Numbered from the stretch's first letter, positions 39,303 through 48,577 are shown. The stretch: DNA of 57,528 bases from an uncultured Methanobrevibacter sp. (GCA_902771225.1 CACXWH010000002.1:1-57528); one strand, 5' to 3'. Notes: generated from the letters alone by a model not told the origin. Numbers and translations are program-made.

Positions 39303-40997
39303 TTAAATCACATCTTTTTCAAGTTTATATTCACCAATCATTTCATTGATACCTGCACCTGGAGGTAACATTGGAAGTGCTTCTTCTGAATCTACAACAA
39401 TATCAATTAATACGGCTTCATTATCTTTAATTGCAGTTTTTAAGGCTTCTTTAGTTTCACCTGGTTTTTCAACACGCACTGCATTAACGCCGAAACTTTC
39501 TGCTAATTTAACAAAGTCCGGACTATCTTTAAATTCGGTTTGAGAATGTCTTCCATCATATAATAAACTTTGCCATTGATAAACCATTCCCAATGTCCTG
39601 TTTTCAAGTACAACTGCAATAACAGGCAAATCATAATCATGAACAGTAGCAAGTTCTTGACAAACCATTAAAAATCCGCCATCACCATTAACAGAAACAA
39701 CTACATCTTCAGGACATGCGACTTTAGCTCCTATTGCTGAAGGAAATCCGAATCCCATGGTTCCAAGTCCGCCAGAAGATATGAATTTACGAGGTTTTTG
39801 AGTATTATAAAAATGAGCTGCCCACATCTGATTTTGACCAACATCTGTTGTCAATATGGAATCAGCGGTTAAAACCTCACTAATTTCTTTAATAACTGAT
39901 TGAGGCTTAAGTGGAACATCATCATATGTTACTCTTGGCAATAAATTAATTTTTCTTTGTTTGATTTTATTTGTCCAGTCATTTACATCTTTATTAGGAG
40001 CATATCCTTTAAAACAATTAATTAATGATTTTAAAACGTTTTTAGCATCTCCAACAATTGGCAAATCCACACATACATTTTTACCAATTTCAGCCGGATC
40101 AATATCAATATGAATAACTTTACTATCCGGAACAAAGCTGTCTAATCTTCCTGTTGTTCTATCTGAAAATCTTATACCAATAGCTATTAATAAATCACTT
40201 TCATTAACAGAATCGTTGGAAACTTTTCTTCCATGCATTCCAAGCATACCCAATGACAAATCATCAGTTTCATCAAAAGCCCCTTTACCTAAAAGTGAAG
40301 TCATTACCGGCGCATTAATCAAATGTGCAAATTCATCCAATTCCTCACAGGCATTTGCTAATATAACCCCCGCACCAGAAAGTATTAAAGGTCTTTTAGA
40401 TTGTTTAATTAATTCACTGGCCTTTTTAATTTGCCTAACATTGCCTTTTATCGTTGGATTATAACCTGGTGTTTGAATTAAATTTTCGGTAAATGAAGTA
40501 AGTTCACCCTCTTGCACTTCTTTTGGAACATCAATTAATACTGGCCCAGGTCTTCCACTAGCAGCTATATCAAAACTAGTTTTAATTATTGAAGGTAGTG
40601 AATTTGGATCTTTTGGTTGAAAACTATGCTTGACAATAGGCATAGTAATACCCATAATATCCGCTTCTTGAAATGCATCATTTCCAATTAAATGAGTTGG
40701 AACTTGTCCCGTTATAGCTACAATAGGAGAAGAATCCATAAAAGAAGTAGCAATACCCGTGACCAAGTTAGTTGCACCTGGTCCGGAAGTAGCCAAACAC
40801 ACACCCACCTTACCTGAAGCCCTTGCAAAACCGTCAGCTGCATGAGCCGCTGCTTGTTCGTGTCTAACTAAGATATGGTTGATGTCTGAATCATATAACA
40901 TATCATAGAAAGGTATGGTTTGTCCTCCAGGATAACCGAATATCGTTTCTACTCCCATATTTTTAAGAGATTCAATTATTGCTTCTCCGCCTCTCAT
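39303..40997 (-). CDS. ilvB: Acetolactate synthase catalytic subunit
   Basis: This 564-aa ThDP enzyme has the N-terminal PYR domain with the catalytic glutamate in RHEQAAAHAADGFARASG and the central FAD-binding domain. The C-terminal PP domain has the GDGGFLM...LEN diphosphate motif. It condenses two pyruvates, or pyruvate with 2-oxobutyrate, releasing CO2, as the first common step of branched-chain amino acid synthesis. The ATG at 40997 has AAAGGT upstream. It leads an ilvB-ilvN-cab operon. The promoter region shows a symmetrical inverted repeat around its TATA box. Confidence 0.97.
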   Translation of the reverse strand: MRGGEAIIESLKNMGVETIFGYPGGQTIPFYDMLYDSDINHILVRHEQAAAHAADGFARASGKVGVCLATSGPGATNLVTGIATSFMDSSPIVAITGQVPTHLIGNDAFQEADIMGITMPIVKHSFQPKDPNSLPSIIKTSFDIAASGRPGPVLIDVPKEVQEGELTSFTENLIQTPGYNPTIKGNVRQIKKASELIKQSKRPLILSGAGVILANACEELDEFAHLINAPVMTSLLGKGAFDETDDLSLGMLGMHGRKVSNDSVNESDLLIAIGIRFSDRTTGRLDSFVPDSKVIHIDIDPAEIGKNVCVDLPIVGDAKNVLKSLINCFKGYAPNKDVNDWTNKIKQRKINLLPRVTYDDVPLKPQSVIKEISEVLTADSILTTDVGQNQMWAAHFYNTQKPRKFISSGGLGTMGFGFPSAIGAKVACPEDVVVSVNGDGGFLMVCQELATVHDYDLPVIAVVLENRTLGMVYQWQSLLYDGRHSQTEFKDSPDFVKLAESFGVNAVRVEKPGETKEALKTAIKDNEAVLIDIVVDSEEALPMLPPGAGINEMIGEYKLEKDVI

Positions 40998-41035
40998 TTC
41001 TAAAACCTTTATTAAATCTTTTATTATAAATTAAT

Positions 41036-41083
41036 TTATGTATAGTTGAGTATATATAATTATCTTAGTTGAATTATACATAA
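41036..41083 (-). promoter_or_regulatory. Inverted repeat flanking the ilvB promoter (candidate operator)
   Basis: TTATGTATA (41036-41044) and TATACATAA (41075-41083) are perfect 9-bp inverted arms with a 30-nt spacer. The spacer holds the likely ilvB box A (minus strand TATATATA, about 41051-41058). The arms bracket the promoter symmetrically, as a dimeric or tetrameric regulator site would. No similar pair is evident before ilvC or ilvD. Confidence 0.4.
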
Positions 41084-41131
41084 GTGATTTAAAAACTAGA
41101 AAGAGAAAATTAAATTTGAAATTTACAAAAC

Positions 41132-41139
41132 TTTAAATA
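41132..41139 (+). promoter_or_regulatory. Box A candidate for the structured RNA next to the DUF3800 gene
   Basis: TTTAAATA on the plus strand is followed about 30 bases later by the sequence where the RNA fold begins (about 41160-41180). The distance agrees with a promoter reading into the RNA, away from ilvB. Motif and spacing only. Confidence 0.4.
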
Positions 41140-41169
41140 TGGATTATAATAATATAATTAAATGTAGAT

Positions 41170-41254
41170 TTAGGAGGTAAAAACTTCGATAGAAGTTCAG
41201 CCCCTCTAAGCTTCGTCTCCACAGGAGGCGACATTATTTCGGCATTGGGGTTCT
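41170..41254 (+). ncRNA. Candidate structured RNA beside the DUF3800 gene
   Basis: This short, GC-richer island contains three helices: AACTTC-GATA-GAAGTT (41182-41197), an outer helix AGCCCC with GGGGTT (41199-41204 with 41247-41252), and, inside it, TCGTCTCC-ACA-GGAGGCGA (41213-41231). On the plus strand the two irregular positions (G41200-T41251 and T41216-G41228) are G-U wobbles. On the minus strand both would be A-C mismatches, so plus-strand transcription is favoured. Conserved RNA motifs associated with DUF3800 genes have been described; I could not test whether this is one of them. No ORF fits here. The RNA ends where the DUF3800 stop codon begins, so it may overlap that gene's 3' end in antisense. 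Confidence 0.6.
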
Positions 41255-41854
41255 CTAATCTTCAAATACTCTTTTTACAGTTATATTTTCTATTAAGTCA
41301 ATATAATCATCATTTCCACGTTCAATACTTTGATAAACAGACCATGATATTACATCAGCTATTTGCAAACCTTTGTGATTAACGGAATCATCATGTTCAA
41401 TAGTTATAGGACAGTTTTTAGGATTATTTAAACTTGGCATAAATAAATCATTGAACTCTTGACGATGTTTTTCCTTATTTTTTGATTTATCTATGATAAT
41501 GAATGTTTTATTTATGATGGGTAATTTTTCTGCCAGTTTTGAAGCAACAATATTATATAATAAGTTGTTATTATAATCATAATTGATTTTGTATTTGTTT
41601 TTCTTGTCAAATACAATTGCAATAGCCTGATAATCAATTTTATTTAGGTTTTTGAGAATTTTCTTCTTAATGTGCGGTTTAGTTTCTGTTCCTTTTATTT
41701 CATTGGAATTACCCAATTCCTTTTTATTATTTCTTCTAACTTTATTTATTATCCTATCTAGTTTAACGTTATCATCTACAATTATAACCGCCATTATTAG
41801 ATAATTAGAATCACTGCCCAAATCTCCTGATTCATCAATATAAATATAATCCAT
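41255..41854 (-). CDS. DUF3800 domain protein (predicted RNase H-fold nuclease)
   Basis: This 199-aa protein begins DYIYIDESGDLGS, the first acidic strand typical of DUF3800. It also has FIIIDKSKNKEKHRQEFNDLF and a C-terminal GLQIADVISWSVYQSIERG, whose aspartate would complete an RNase H-like acidic site. The family's activity is unproven and members are often found on mobile or defence-related loci. No transposase or phage gene is adjacent here. The stop codon touches a compact structured-RNA candidate (41170-41254), and a broken ORF lies just upstream. Lysine- and asparagine-rich composition with little GC suggests possible acquisition, but the whole genome is AT-rich. Confidence 0.85.
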   Translation of the reverse strand: MDYIYIDESGDLGSDSNYLIMAVIIVDDNVKLDRIINKVRRNNKKELGNSNEIKGTETKPHIKKKILKNLNKIDYQAIAIVFDKKNKYKINYDYNNNLLYNIVASKLAEKLPIINKTFIIIDKSKNKEKHRQEFNDLFMPSLNNPKNCPITIEHDDSVNHKGLQIADVISWSVYQSIERGNDDYIDLIENITVKRVFED

Positions 41855-41922
41855 ACTATATCATTTTTGTTTAATTATTAAAAAACTTTTTTTCAAAAAT
41901 TTTTGATGTCTTTATTATAAAT

Positions 41923-42198
41923 TCATTCCCTATATTTTCCAATATCTACCTTGACAATAATATCAATCAAATCAGTTTCATCTTCCTTTTTAAAATAAAT
42001 AAACACCATTACGACACCCAGAACAATACTGTGAAAAAATAATTCATCCCATTTTAATTAAAAATTCACTTGATTATCACAAAGTCTATCATAATAAACA
42101 CCATTTTCATGCATCATGTCTTCAAAAATATGATTTTCATCTTTAAAGAAATTAAATTCATCACAATATGGAGTATCAATAGAACGAAAAATCTGGTT
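41923..42198 (-). pseudogene. Broken ORF upstream of the DUF3800 gene
   Basis: One minus-strand frame reads as plausible protein for 92 codons: IFRSIDTPYCDEFNFFKDEN at the start, ...DNQVNF, a TAA at 42060-42058, then WDELFFHSIVLGVVMVFIYF and KVDIGKYRE before TGA at 41925-41923. It has no start codon at its upstream end and one internal stop, so it is best read as a decayed gene with a membrane helix in its second half. Family unknown. The remainder of the 41855-42318 gap shows no other feature. Confidence 0.4.
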
Positions 42199-42318
42199 TT
42201 AAAACTAAAATAAAACACAAATAATAATAAATCAAAAAATCAAAAAATTAATTAACACAGAACCATAATATAATTAAAATTAAAATAAAGTAAACACAAA
42301 TAACTAACTTAGATTATT

Positions 42319-42663
42319 ATGAAATACTCAAAATTCCTGTGCCATAGAATACCTGAAAGAAGCTTTTATTATAAGAATCACCAATTTCCAGTTTGTGCAA
42401 GATGTACAGGCTTTTATACAGGTTTAATAGTATTTTTAATATACAATTACTTCTATCCAATTAATTATACATTAAATATATTCATAATGTCAGTGATACT
42501 TCTTATTCCTGCAGGAGTCGATGGTTTTACCCAATTATTGGGTTTAAGGAAAAGCAATAACAATTTAAGATTCGTCACAGGAGTAATTGGTGGAATCGGT
42601 TTAATAATTCTTATGAAAATAGCTGTTAGAATCTTTTATAATTTAGTGGGTGCATATTTATGA
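42319..42663 (+). CDS. DUF2085 membrane protein
   Basis: This 114-aa protein has the family cysteine/histidine signature FLCHRIPERSF and CARCTGFYTG (residues 7-17 and 27-36). About three membrane helices follow (37-52, 55-75 and 85-112). The motif suggests a bound metal or redox site near the membrane, but no function is established for the family. It overlaps the following zinc-ribbon gene by 4 nt (ATGA). No ribosome binding site is apparent. Confidence 0.85.
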   Translation: MKYSKFLCHRIPERSFYYKNHQFPVCARCTGFYTGLIVFLIYNYFYPINYTLNIFIMSVILLIPAGVDGFTQLLGLRKSNNNLRFVTGVIGGIGLIILMKIAVRIFYNLVGAYL

Positions 42664-42923
42664 TCTGTCCGGAATGTGGGGAAGAAAACCCTCAAGGAAG
42701 TAAATTCTGTAGAAAATGCGGTGTCAATCTAGTTTATGAGGAGCCGAAAGTTGAAGAAGAACCTGCCAAAAAGGTTACAGTTGAAACTAATCAGGGGCCG
42801 GTTAGGCCAAGACCCCATACCACTTCATCCAATACGAATAATAACAATGATGGTATCAGTTGGAGTTGGTGCTGTATCTGTCTGGTCTTTATATTCATAA
42901 TATTTGCAATCTTTGGTCATTGA
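42660..42923 (+). CDS. Zinc-ribbon protein with C-terminal membrane helix
   Basis: This 87-aa protein has an N-terminal zinc ribbon, CPECGEENPQGSKFCRKCG (3-21), then a Pro/Thr/Asn-rich linker and a C-terminal membrane segment (about 67-85, CCICLVFIFIIFAIF) with two further cysteines. The ribbon should face the cytoplasm. It is translationally coupled to the DUF2085 gene, so both may act together at the membrane. Similar zinc-ribbon-plus-helix proteins are at 47.8 and 49.9 kb. Confidence 0.8.
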   Translation: MICPECGEENPQGSKFCRKCGVNLVYEEPKVEEEPAKKVTVETNQGPVRPRPHTTSSNTNNNNDGISWSWCCICLVFIFIIFAIFGH

Positions 42924-42924
42924 A

Positions 42925-43830
42925 TTATTTTAAATAATGATAAAGGATAGCTTTTTGTGCATGAAGTCTGTTTTCAGCTTCATCATAAATAACTGATTGA
43001 GGACCGTCAATAACATCAGCTGAAACTTCCTGACCTCTGATTGCAGGCAGACAATGCATAAAAATTGCATCATCATTTGCAATATCCATTAATTCTTTAT
43101 TGACTTGATAAGGTTTAAGATCTTTAAGTCTTTTTGCTTTTTCAGCTTCATCACCCATACTTACCCAGACATCAGTATAAACAATATCCACATTATCAAG
43201 GGCAATATTAATATCACTTGAGATGGTTATTTCAGTATTGTTGTCTTTTGCAAAGTTTTTAGAAATTTTTAAAATATTTTCATCAGGTTCATAACCTTCA
43301 GGACAAGCTACAGACATGTCCATTCCTAAAAGAGGTGCAATCAATAAAAGGGAATTGCATACATTGTTTCCATCACCTACGAAACAAATTTTTTTACCTT
43401 TAAATGAACCAAAATGTTCTTTGATAGTTAACATATCCGCTAATGCTTGGCAAGGATGTTCTAAATTAGTTAATCCACTTATAACAGGCACATTAGAATA
43501 TTTGGCTAGTTCAACAACATCTTCATGTTCAATAGCCCTAATCATTATTCCATCAACAAAGCGGCTTAATACCTTAGCGGTGTCTGAAATTGGTTCTCCC
43601 CTACCCATCTGTAAGTCATTGGATGATAGGAAAATTGCTCTTCCACCTAATTGATACATTCCAACATCAAAAGAAACTCTAGTACGGGTTGATGATTTTT
43701 GAAAAATCATTGCTAGAGTCTTACCTTCCAATGGCATATCTTCAATTTCGCCTGCTTTAATTTTAATAGCTAAATCAATAATATATGAAACATCCTCTTT
43801 AATATCACAAACAGATAATAAACTATCCAT
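42925..43830 (-). CDS. argF: Ornithine carbamoyltransferase
   Basis: The 301-aa enzyme has the carbamoyl phosphate motif SSTRTR (about 46-51), HPCQALAD (about 125-132) and HCLPAIRGQEV with the ornithine-site cysteine. It makes citrulline from ornithine and carbamoyl phosphate in arginine synthesis. Ribosome binding site GAGAGGG. It lies 43 nt downstream of the TMEM175-like gene and ends one base from the convergent zinc-ribbon gene. Confidence 0.97.
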   Translation of the reverse strand: MDSLLSVCDIKEDVSYIIDLAIKIKAGEIEDMPLEGKTLAMIFQKSSTRTRVSFDVGMYQLGGRAIFLSSNDLQMGRGEPISDTAKVLSRFVDGIMIRAIEHEDVVELAKYSNVPVISGLTNLEHPCQALADMLTIKEHFGSFKGKKICFVGDGNNVCNSLLLIAPLLGMDMSVACPEGYEPDENILKISKNFAKDNNTEITISSDINIALDNVDIVYTDVWVSMGDEAEKAKRLKDLKPYQVNKELMDIANDDAIFMHCLPAIRGQEVSADVIDGPQSVIYDEAENRLHAQKAILYHYLK

Positions 43831-43873
43831 TATAATCCCTCTCAGAAAATAAAATATTTATTATTTATATATA

Positions 43874-44719
43874 TTAAATTTTATGTTTGATTTTAAACTG
43901 TATATCACGAACAGTGGAAACTACTGGAACCAGCAGGTATAAGTAGATAAAGTTTTGTGGAGTATTAAAATCCAGGACAATTACAATCACAGTTAAAATC
44001 ATCATAATTGTAAAAGTCCCATAAGTGTATTTTTTTTCTTCAATGGAAATTTCATTTGCCATAAATCCTCTTTTATTAGCATACCAATACATTATAACCA
44101 TGAAAATTATTGTAAAGAAGATATTAAAACCGAATATTAGAGCCGATATGAGATAATTTGAAAATGTGCCTATTAATGATGTAGTGAATGGAATGAATGA
44201 AATTAAAATTAAAAAGAAAATATTTATCCATAAATAAGGTAAATTAAGGGTTTTGAGTTTGAAAAATTCATGATGATAAATCCAAATGGAACCCAGTAAA
44301 ATAAAACTAATAATTGTAATTCCTATATTTGGGATTAAGGATTCAATAGCATATGAAAGGTCAGTGTCAGTTAATATATTAAAGTTAGGAAGTGCCAAAC
44401 CGAAAATAAGCAAGGTCATTACCATTCCGAAAATACCGTCAGTAATGCCCATTAACCTTCCAGGGTCAATATCCAAATTCAATTGAACAGCCTTTGAAAA
44501 ACGCTCATAAAAAGATAAAACCTTAAAAGCTTTATTAGCTCCTTTTAATTGTGAATCAACGGTAGTTTTACTATATTTTTTATTTAAATGGGCTTTTAAT
44601 TTCTGAATCCTTTTATAAGTATTCTCATCAACATTATTTTTTATATTTTCAAGCTGATTATCAATTTCATACCTCATATGTAATAATTCTTCATATTTAT
44701 CATAATCGTCCTTGTCCAT
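43874..44719 (-). CDS. TMEM175-like (DUF1211) potassium channel family protein
   Basis: This 281-aa protein has a charged helical N-terminus (1-80, probable coiled coil). Six membrane segments follow from about 88. The first carries RLMGITDGIFGMVMTLLIFGL, matching the family's R-x3-F/I-x-D-G-x-F-A-x-x-x-T-L-L motif that lines the pore in TMEM175 channels. A cation channel is inferred from the family; the motif replaces the usual FSD with ITD. It sits upstream of argF on the same strand. Confidence 0.78.
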   Translation of the reverse strand: MDKDDYDKYEELLHMRYEIDNQLENIKNNVDENTYKRIQKLKAHLNKKYSKTTVDSQLKGANKAFKVLSFYERFSKAVQLNLDIDPGRLMGITDGIFGMVMTLLIFGLALPNFNILTDTDLSYAIESLIPNIGITIISFILLGSIWIYHHEFFKLKTLNLPYLWINIFFLILISFIPFTTSLIGTFSNYLISALIFGFNIFFTIIFMVIMYWYANKRGFMANEISIEEKKYTYGTFTIMMILTVIVIVLDFNTPQNFIYLYLLVPVVSTVRDIQFKIKHKI

Positions 44720-44827
44720 TACTTCACCAGAAAATTTATTATTAGTAGTTAATTTATTTTTTAAATAATATATAATATAACATTTAAAACTATGAAATTA
44801 CATATTTATATAATGGTAGGCGATTAA

Positions 44828-46477
44828 ATGAAAAGTGATAATATTAAAAAAGGAATTCAACGGGCCCCGCACAGGTCTCTTTTAAGGGCCTGCGGTCTTG
44901 AAGATGATGATTTTAAAAAACCGTTCATTGGAATAGCTAACAGTTTTACTGAAATTGTTCCGGGACATATTCATCTTAGAGATTTAGTTGAATTTGTAAA
45001 AGAAGGAATTATAGCTGCTGGAGGAGTTCCTTTTGAATTTGATACAATGGCTGTTTGTGATGGAATCAGTATGAATCATGAAGGAATGAAATATTCCCTT
45101 CCTTCAAGAGAAATCATAGCTGCTACGGTTGAAAGTATGGCCAAAGGACATTCTTTCGACGGTCTGGTGCTGATTCCAAGCTGCGATAAAGTTGTTCCGG
45201 GTATGATTATGGGTGCATGCCGTGTAAATATTCCAAGTATTGTTGTTACAGGCGGACCAATGGCTGCAGGCAGTTATAATGGAAGAAATGCTGATTTAAT
45301 TACTGTTTTTGAAGCGGTAGGTGAACATTCAGCAGGCAAAATATCTGAAAATGAAGTCTATGAAATGGAAAAATGTGCCTGTCCGGGACCTGGAAGCTGT
45401 TCAGGATTATTTACCGCAAATACAATGGCATGTATTACAGAAACATTAGGTTTATCCCTCCCATTATGTGCAACAACACATGCCGATACCGAAGAAAATA
45501 ATCAAATGGCATATGAATCTGGAAAACAGATTATTGAACTTTTTGAAAAGGATATAAAGCCATCAGACATATTAACACAGGAATCCTTTAATAATGCCAT
45601 TGCAATAGATATGGCCTTAGGCGGTTCATCAAATACTGCCCTGCACATTCCTGCGATTGCAAGTGAAGTTGAGGGTATTGATGTAGATTTAGAATTATTT
45701 GATAAAATCAGTCGTGAAGTACCCCACATAACATTAATATCACCTGCAGGTGAAGACACTATGATGGATTTACATTTAGCCGGAGGAATTCCCGCTGTTT
45801 TAAAAACATTAGAAGATAAGATTAACACTTCACAATTAACCGTTACCGGCAAAAGCATTGAAGAAAATCTTAAAGATGTTGAAAATAAAAACACTGATGT
45901 TATCCATCCATTGGATAATCCAGTTCATGCCGATGGTGGAATAGCTATTCTTAAAGGAAATATAGCGCCAAACGGAAGTGTGGTTAAAAAAGGTGCAGTT
46001 GCAGAAGAACTGATGTATCTTAAAGGACCTGCAAAAGTATTTCACTCCGAAGAGGAAGTTACAGAAGCCATATTTAACCATGAAATAGAGGAAAGGGACA
46101 TTGTCGTCATTATTTATGAAGGTCCTAAAGGCGGTCCTGGAATGAGGGAAATGTTAAATTCCACGTCTGCCCTTGCGGGAATGGGCATTAAAGATGTTGG
46201 TCTCATTACCGACGGCAGATTTTCAGGAGGAACACGCGGCCCATGTATTGGACATGTATCACCTGAAGCAATGGCATCAGGACCTATTGCAGCTGTTCAA
46301 AATGGAGATATAATAGAAATTGATATTAAAAACAGATCCATTAATGTAGAGCTGACTGATGAAGAAATAGCTAAAAGATTAGAAAATGTTAAACATCCGA
46401 AAAAGGATATTGACGGTTGGTTAAGCATATATCAGAAATTGGTTCAATCTGCAGATAGTGGAGCTATTTTAAGGTAG
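44828..46477 (+). CDS. ilvD: Dihydroxy-acid dehydratase
   Basis: This 549-aa IlvD/Edd enzyme has iron-sulfur cysteines in [10 protein letters not shown] and [15 protein letters not shown], and the C-terminal [19 protein letters not shown] motif. It dehydrates dihydroxy acids to the keto acids of valine and isoleucine. It is the first gene of an ilvD-hisD unit; the hisD start lies 8 nt after its stop codon. TATA-like elements lie at 44767-44780 and 44805-44812. Confidence 0.97.
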   Translation: MKSDNIKKGIQRAPHRSLLRACGLEDDDFKKPFIGIANSFTEIVPGHIHLRDLVEFVKEGIIAAGGVPFEFDTMAVCDGISMNHEGMKYSLPSREIIAATVESMAKGHSFDGLVLIPSCDKVVPGMIMGACRVNIPSIVVTGGPMAAGSYNGRNADLITVFEAVGEHSAGKISENEVYEMEKCACPGPGSCSGLFTANTMACITETLGLSLPLCATTHADTEENNQMAYESGKQIIELFEKDIKPSDILTQESFNNAIAIDMALGGSSNTALHIPAIASEVEGIDVDLELFDKISREVPHITLISPAGEDTMMDLHLAGGIPAVLKTLEDKINTSQLTVTGKSIEENLKDVENKNTDVIHPLDNPVHADGGIAILKGNIAPNGSVVKKGAVAEELMYLKGPAKVFHSEEEVTEAIFNHEIEERDIVVIIYEGPKGGPGMREMLNSTSALAGMGIKDVGLITDGRFSGGTRGPCIGHVSPEAMASGPIAAVQNGDIIEIDIKNRSINVELTDEEIAKRLENVKHPKKDIDGWLSIYQKLVQSADSGAILR

Positions 46478-46485
46478 TGTTTATA

Positions 46486-47760
46486 ATGGAAATATTAAAA
46501 TACTCAGAAATTGACTTGGTTGAAACAATTAAAAGATCAGAACAGGATGTAAATAATGTCCTAGATACTGTATCTGAAATTTTAAATAATGTTAAAAAGA
46601 ATGGGGATGCGGCATTAAAATCATATACTGAGAAATTTGATGGGGTTTTAATTGATGATTTAAAGGTAACAGATGATGAAATAAAAGAAGCTTATGACAG
46701 TCTAGATGAAACATTATTAATTGCTTTAAAACAGGCCGCAGCAAACATCGAAAAATTCCACAAAAAACAAATCCCTGAAGACTGGGAAATGGAAGTAAAT
46801 CCCGGAATTAAAGCCGGTCAGATTGTAAGGGCCATAAACTCAGCAGGCTGTTATATTCCCGGAGGAAGGGCAGCTTATCCTTCATCCATATTAATGACAG
46901 TGATTCCGGCTAAAATCGCAGGAGTTGATAAGGTAGTATGTGTAACGCCCCCACAAAAGGACGGGAAAATATTAGATGCTATTCTGGTTGCGGCAGATAT
47001 TGCAGGCGCTGATGAAATCTATAAAGTAGGTGGAGCACAGGCTATTGCTGCACTGGCTTATGGAACAGAATCTGTGCCTAAAGTTGAAAAAATAGTTGGA
47101 CCCGGAAATATTTTTGTAACGGCGGCTAAAAAACTGGTTTACGGACAGGTTGACATTGAGTTTCCTGCAGGCCCATCAGAAGTATTGATCCTTGCTGATG
47201 AAAGTGCAGAACCTGAATTTTTAGCAACAGATATTTTAGCGCAGGCAGAACATGACCCTAATGCATCATGCTTTTTAGTAACAGATTCACGAGATTTAGC
47301 TGAAAAGACTAATGAATTTGTTTTAAAATTAACTGAAATCGCCCCTAGACGTGAAATAATAGAAGAATCATTATCTAAAAGTGGAAAAATTATTATCACT
47401 GACACTTTTGATGAAGCTGTTTATGTAACAAATGAATATGCTCCGGAACATTTAATCATAACCACAAAAGATGATGATAAAACACTTAGTAAGATTAAAA
47501 ATGCAGGATCAATATTTTTAGGTGCATATTCTCCAGTAGCAGCAGGAGATTATGGATCTGGAACAAATCACGTTTTACCAACAGGCGGCGGGGCTAAAAT
47601 GTATTCTGGCCTTTCAACTGAAAGCTTTATTAAAAAACCTACAGTTCAAAGAATTACAAAAGAAGGTTTGGCTGAACTTGCAAAGACTTCAGTTCCAATA
47701 GCAGAATATGAAGGATTTTTCGCTCATTCAAATTCATTTAAAAGAAGATTAGAAAAATAA
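46486..47760 (+). CDS. hisD: Histidinol dehydrogenase
   Basis: The 424-aa enzyme has [31 protein letters not shown], the zinc-site [12 protein letters not shown] and the C-terminal [14 protein letters not shown]. It oxidises histidinol to histidine with NAD in two steps. The ATG at 46486 is preferred to a GTG at 46477, which shares a base with the ilvD stop and has the GG-rich site too close. It is probably co-transcribed with ilvD and ends in a hairpin that contains its stop. Confidence 0.96.
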   Translation: MEILKYSEIDLVETIKRSEQDVNNVLDTVSEILNNVKKNGDAALKSYTEKFDGVLIDDLKVTDDEIKEAYDSLDETLLIALKQAAANIEKFHKKQIPEDWEMEVNPGIKAGQIVRAINSAGCYIPGGRAAYPSSILMTVIPAKIAGVDKVVCVTPPQKDGKILDAILVAADIAGADEIYKVGGAQAIAALAYGTESVPKVEKIVGPGNIFVTAAKKLVYGQVDIEFPAGPSEVLILADESAEPEFLATDILAQAEHDPNASCFLVTDSRDLAEKTNEFVLKLTEIAPRREIIEESLSKSGKIIITDTFDEAVYVTNEYAPEHLIITTKDDDKTLSKIKNAGSIFLGAYSPVAAGDYGSGTNHVLPTGGGAKMYSGLSTESFIKKPTVQRITKEGLAELAKTSVPIAEYEGFFAHSNSFKRRLEK

Positions 47761-47781
47761 TCTTCGACTTTTACTTTTTTT
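47744..47781 (+). terminator. Hairpin terminator of hisD
   Basis: GAAGATTA-GAAAAA-TAATCTTC is a perfect 8-bp stem (47744-47751 with 47758-47765). It includes the last codons and the stop of hisD, and T-tracts follow. Confidence 0.65.
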
Positions 47782-47848
47782 AAAAATATAGTTAAATAAA
47801 CTTTAGGTAGAATTAATTAAAAAAATAGAAAAAAGTGATGAAATCACT

Positions 47849-48577
47849 TTAAATATTTACTGATGCCGGTAAATTATGTGAATTTCCATAATTCAATAGA
47901 ATATTTACACAGATATCCAACATCCTTGCTGGTGAAATATCCGGAACACCTCCAGTATAAATACCAACATAATTTGGAATAGCATTATTGCTTTCGGTCC
48001 ATGATGAGAATCTGTTACACATATCTACATAATTTGCACGTTTAATGGATTGTGAACTATCACTGCCACTAGGGTTAGAAGCATATGAATAATCTTTAAC
48101 AGATATTGTTGCATCAGGATGACCGCTATCAATTTGACCAATAGATTTAGATAAAATATACAAACATTGTGCTTTTGACAATGAAAGTGATTTGAAATTT
48201 ACCGGGAAATTACCATTAGCATTTTTGACAGCTTGAGCAAGAGCTGGAGCTTCACTTACAGGAAAACTGCTTAAGGAAACAGGTTTAGAACTTGAAACAT
48301 TAGCTTGCGGTTGGGCATTGGAATTTGTATTGGTATTATGTGAATTGCCATTGAACAGTCCTGTTCCGAAAGCTACAAAAACAATAGCTAAAATAACAAT
48401 GGCTGCAACCAAAACACCGATAATAATCTTTTTGGTTTTCTCATCCCCACCAGATTGAGTATTATCAACTTTATTAGGCACTGAAGTTCCATTTTTATTC
48501 TTTTTAATTTCACTTCCACAATGCTTACAAAATTTTGAACCATCCTTTATTTCCTTTCCACATTTAGGACAAAACAT
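47849..48577 (-). CDS. Membrane-anchored protein: zinc ribbon, one helix, pseudomurein-binding-like repeats
   Basis: This 242-aa protein has a cytoplasmic zinc ribbon CPKCGKEIKDGSKFCKHCG (3-21), a charged linker and one membrane helix (about 49-72). An Asn/Ser/Gln-rich spacer follows, then an outer domain with three repeats resembling pseudomurein-binding repeats: SKAQCLYILSKSI (about 133), ANYVDMCNRFSSWTESNN with IPNYVGI (181-206) and ARMLDICVNILLNYGN with LPASVNI (217-242). The layout suggests a sensor or clamp linking cell wall and cytoplasm; this is inference. Ribosome binding site GAGGT. It follows the PepSY-like gene (49725-48628), from which a hairpin separates it. Confidence 0.75.
   Translation of the reverse strand: MFCPKCGKEIKDGSKFCKHCGSEIKKNKNGTSVPNKVDNTQSGGDEKTKKIIIGVLVAAIVILAIVFVAFGTGLFNGNSHNTNTNSNAQPQANVSSSKPVSLSSFPVSEAPALAQAVKNANGNFPVNFKSLSLSKAQCLYILSKSIGQIDSGHPDATISVKDYSYASNPSGSDSSQSIKRANYVDMCNRFSSWTESNNAIPNYVGIYTGGVPDISPARMLDICVNILLNYGNSHNLPASVNI

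Noticed and set aside
41173-41198. AGGAGG as a ribosome binding site for a plus-strand small gene.
   Set aside because: No ATG, GTG or TTG follows within a usable distance, and the bases lie beside stable RNA helices.
41255-41854. The DUF3800 gene as part of a transposon or prophage.
   Set aside because: No transposase, integrase, terminal repeats or phage genes are visible nearby; only a broken ORF of unknown kind.
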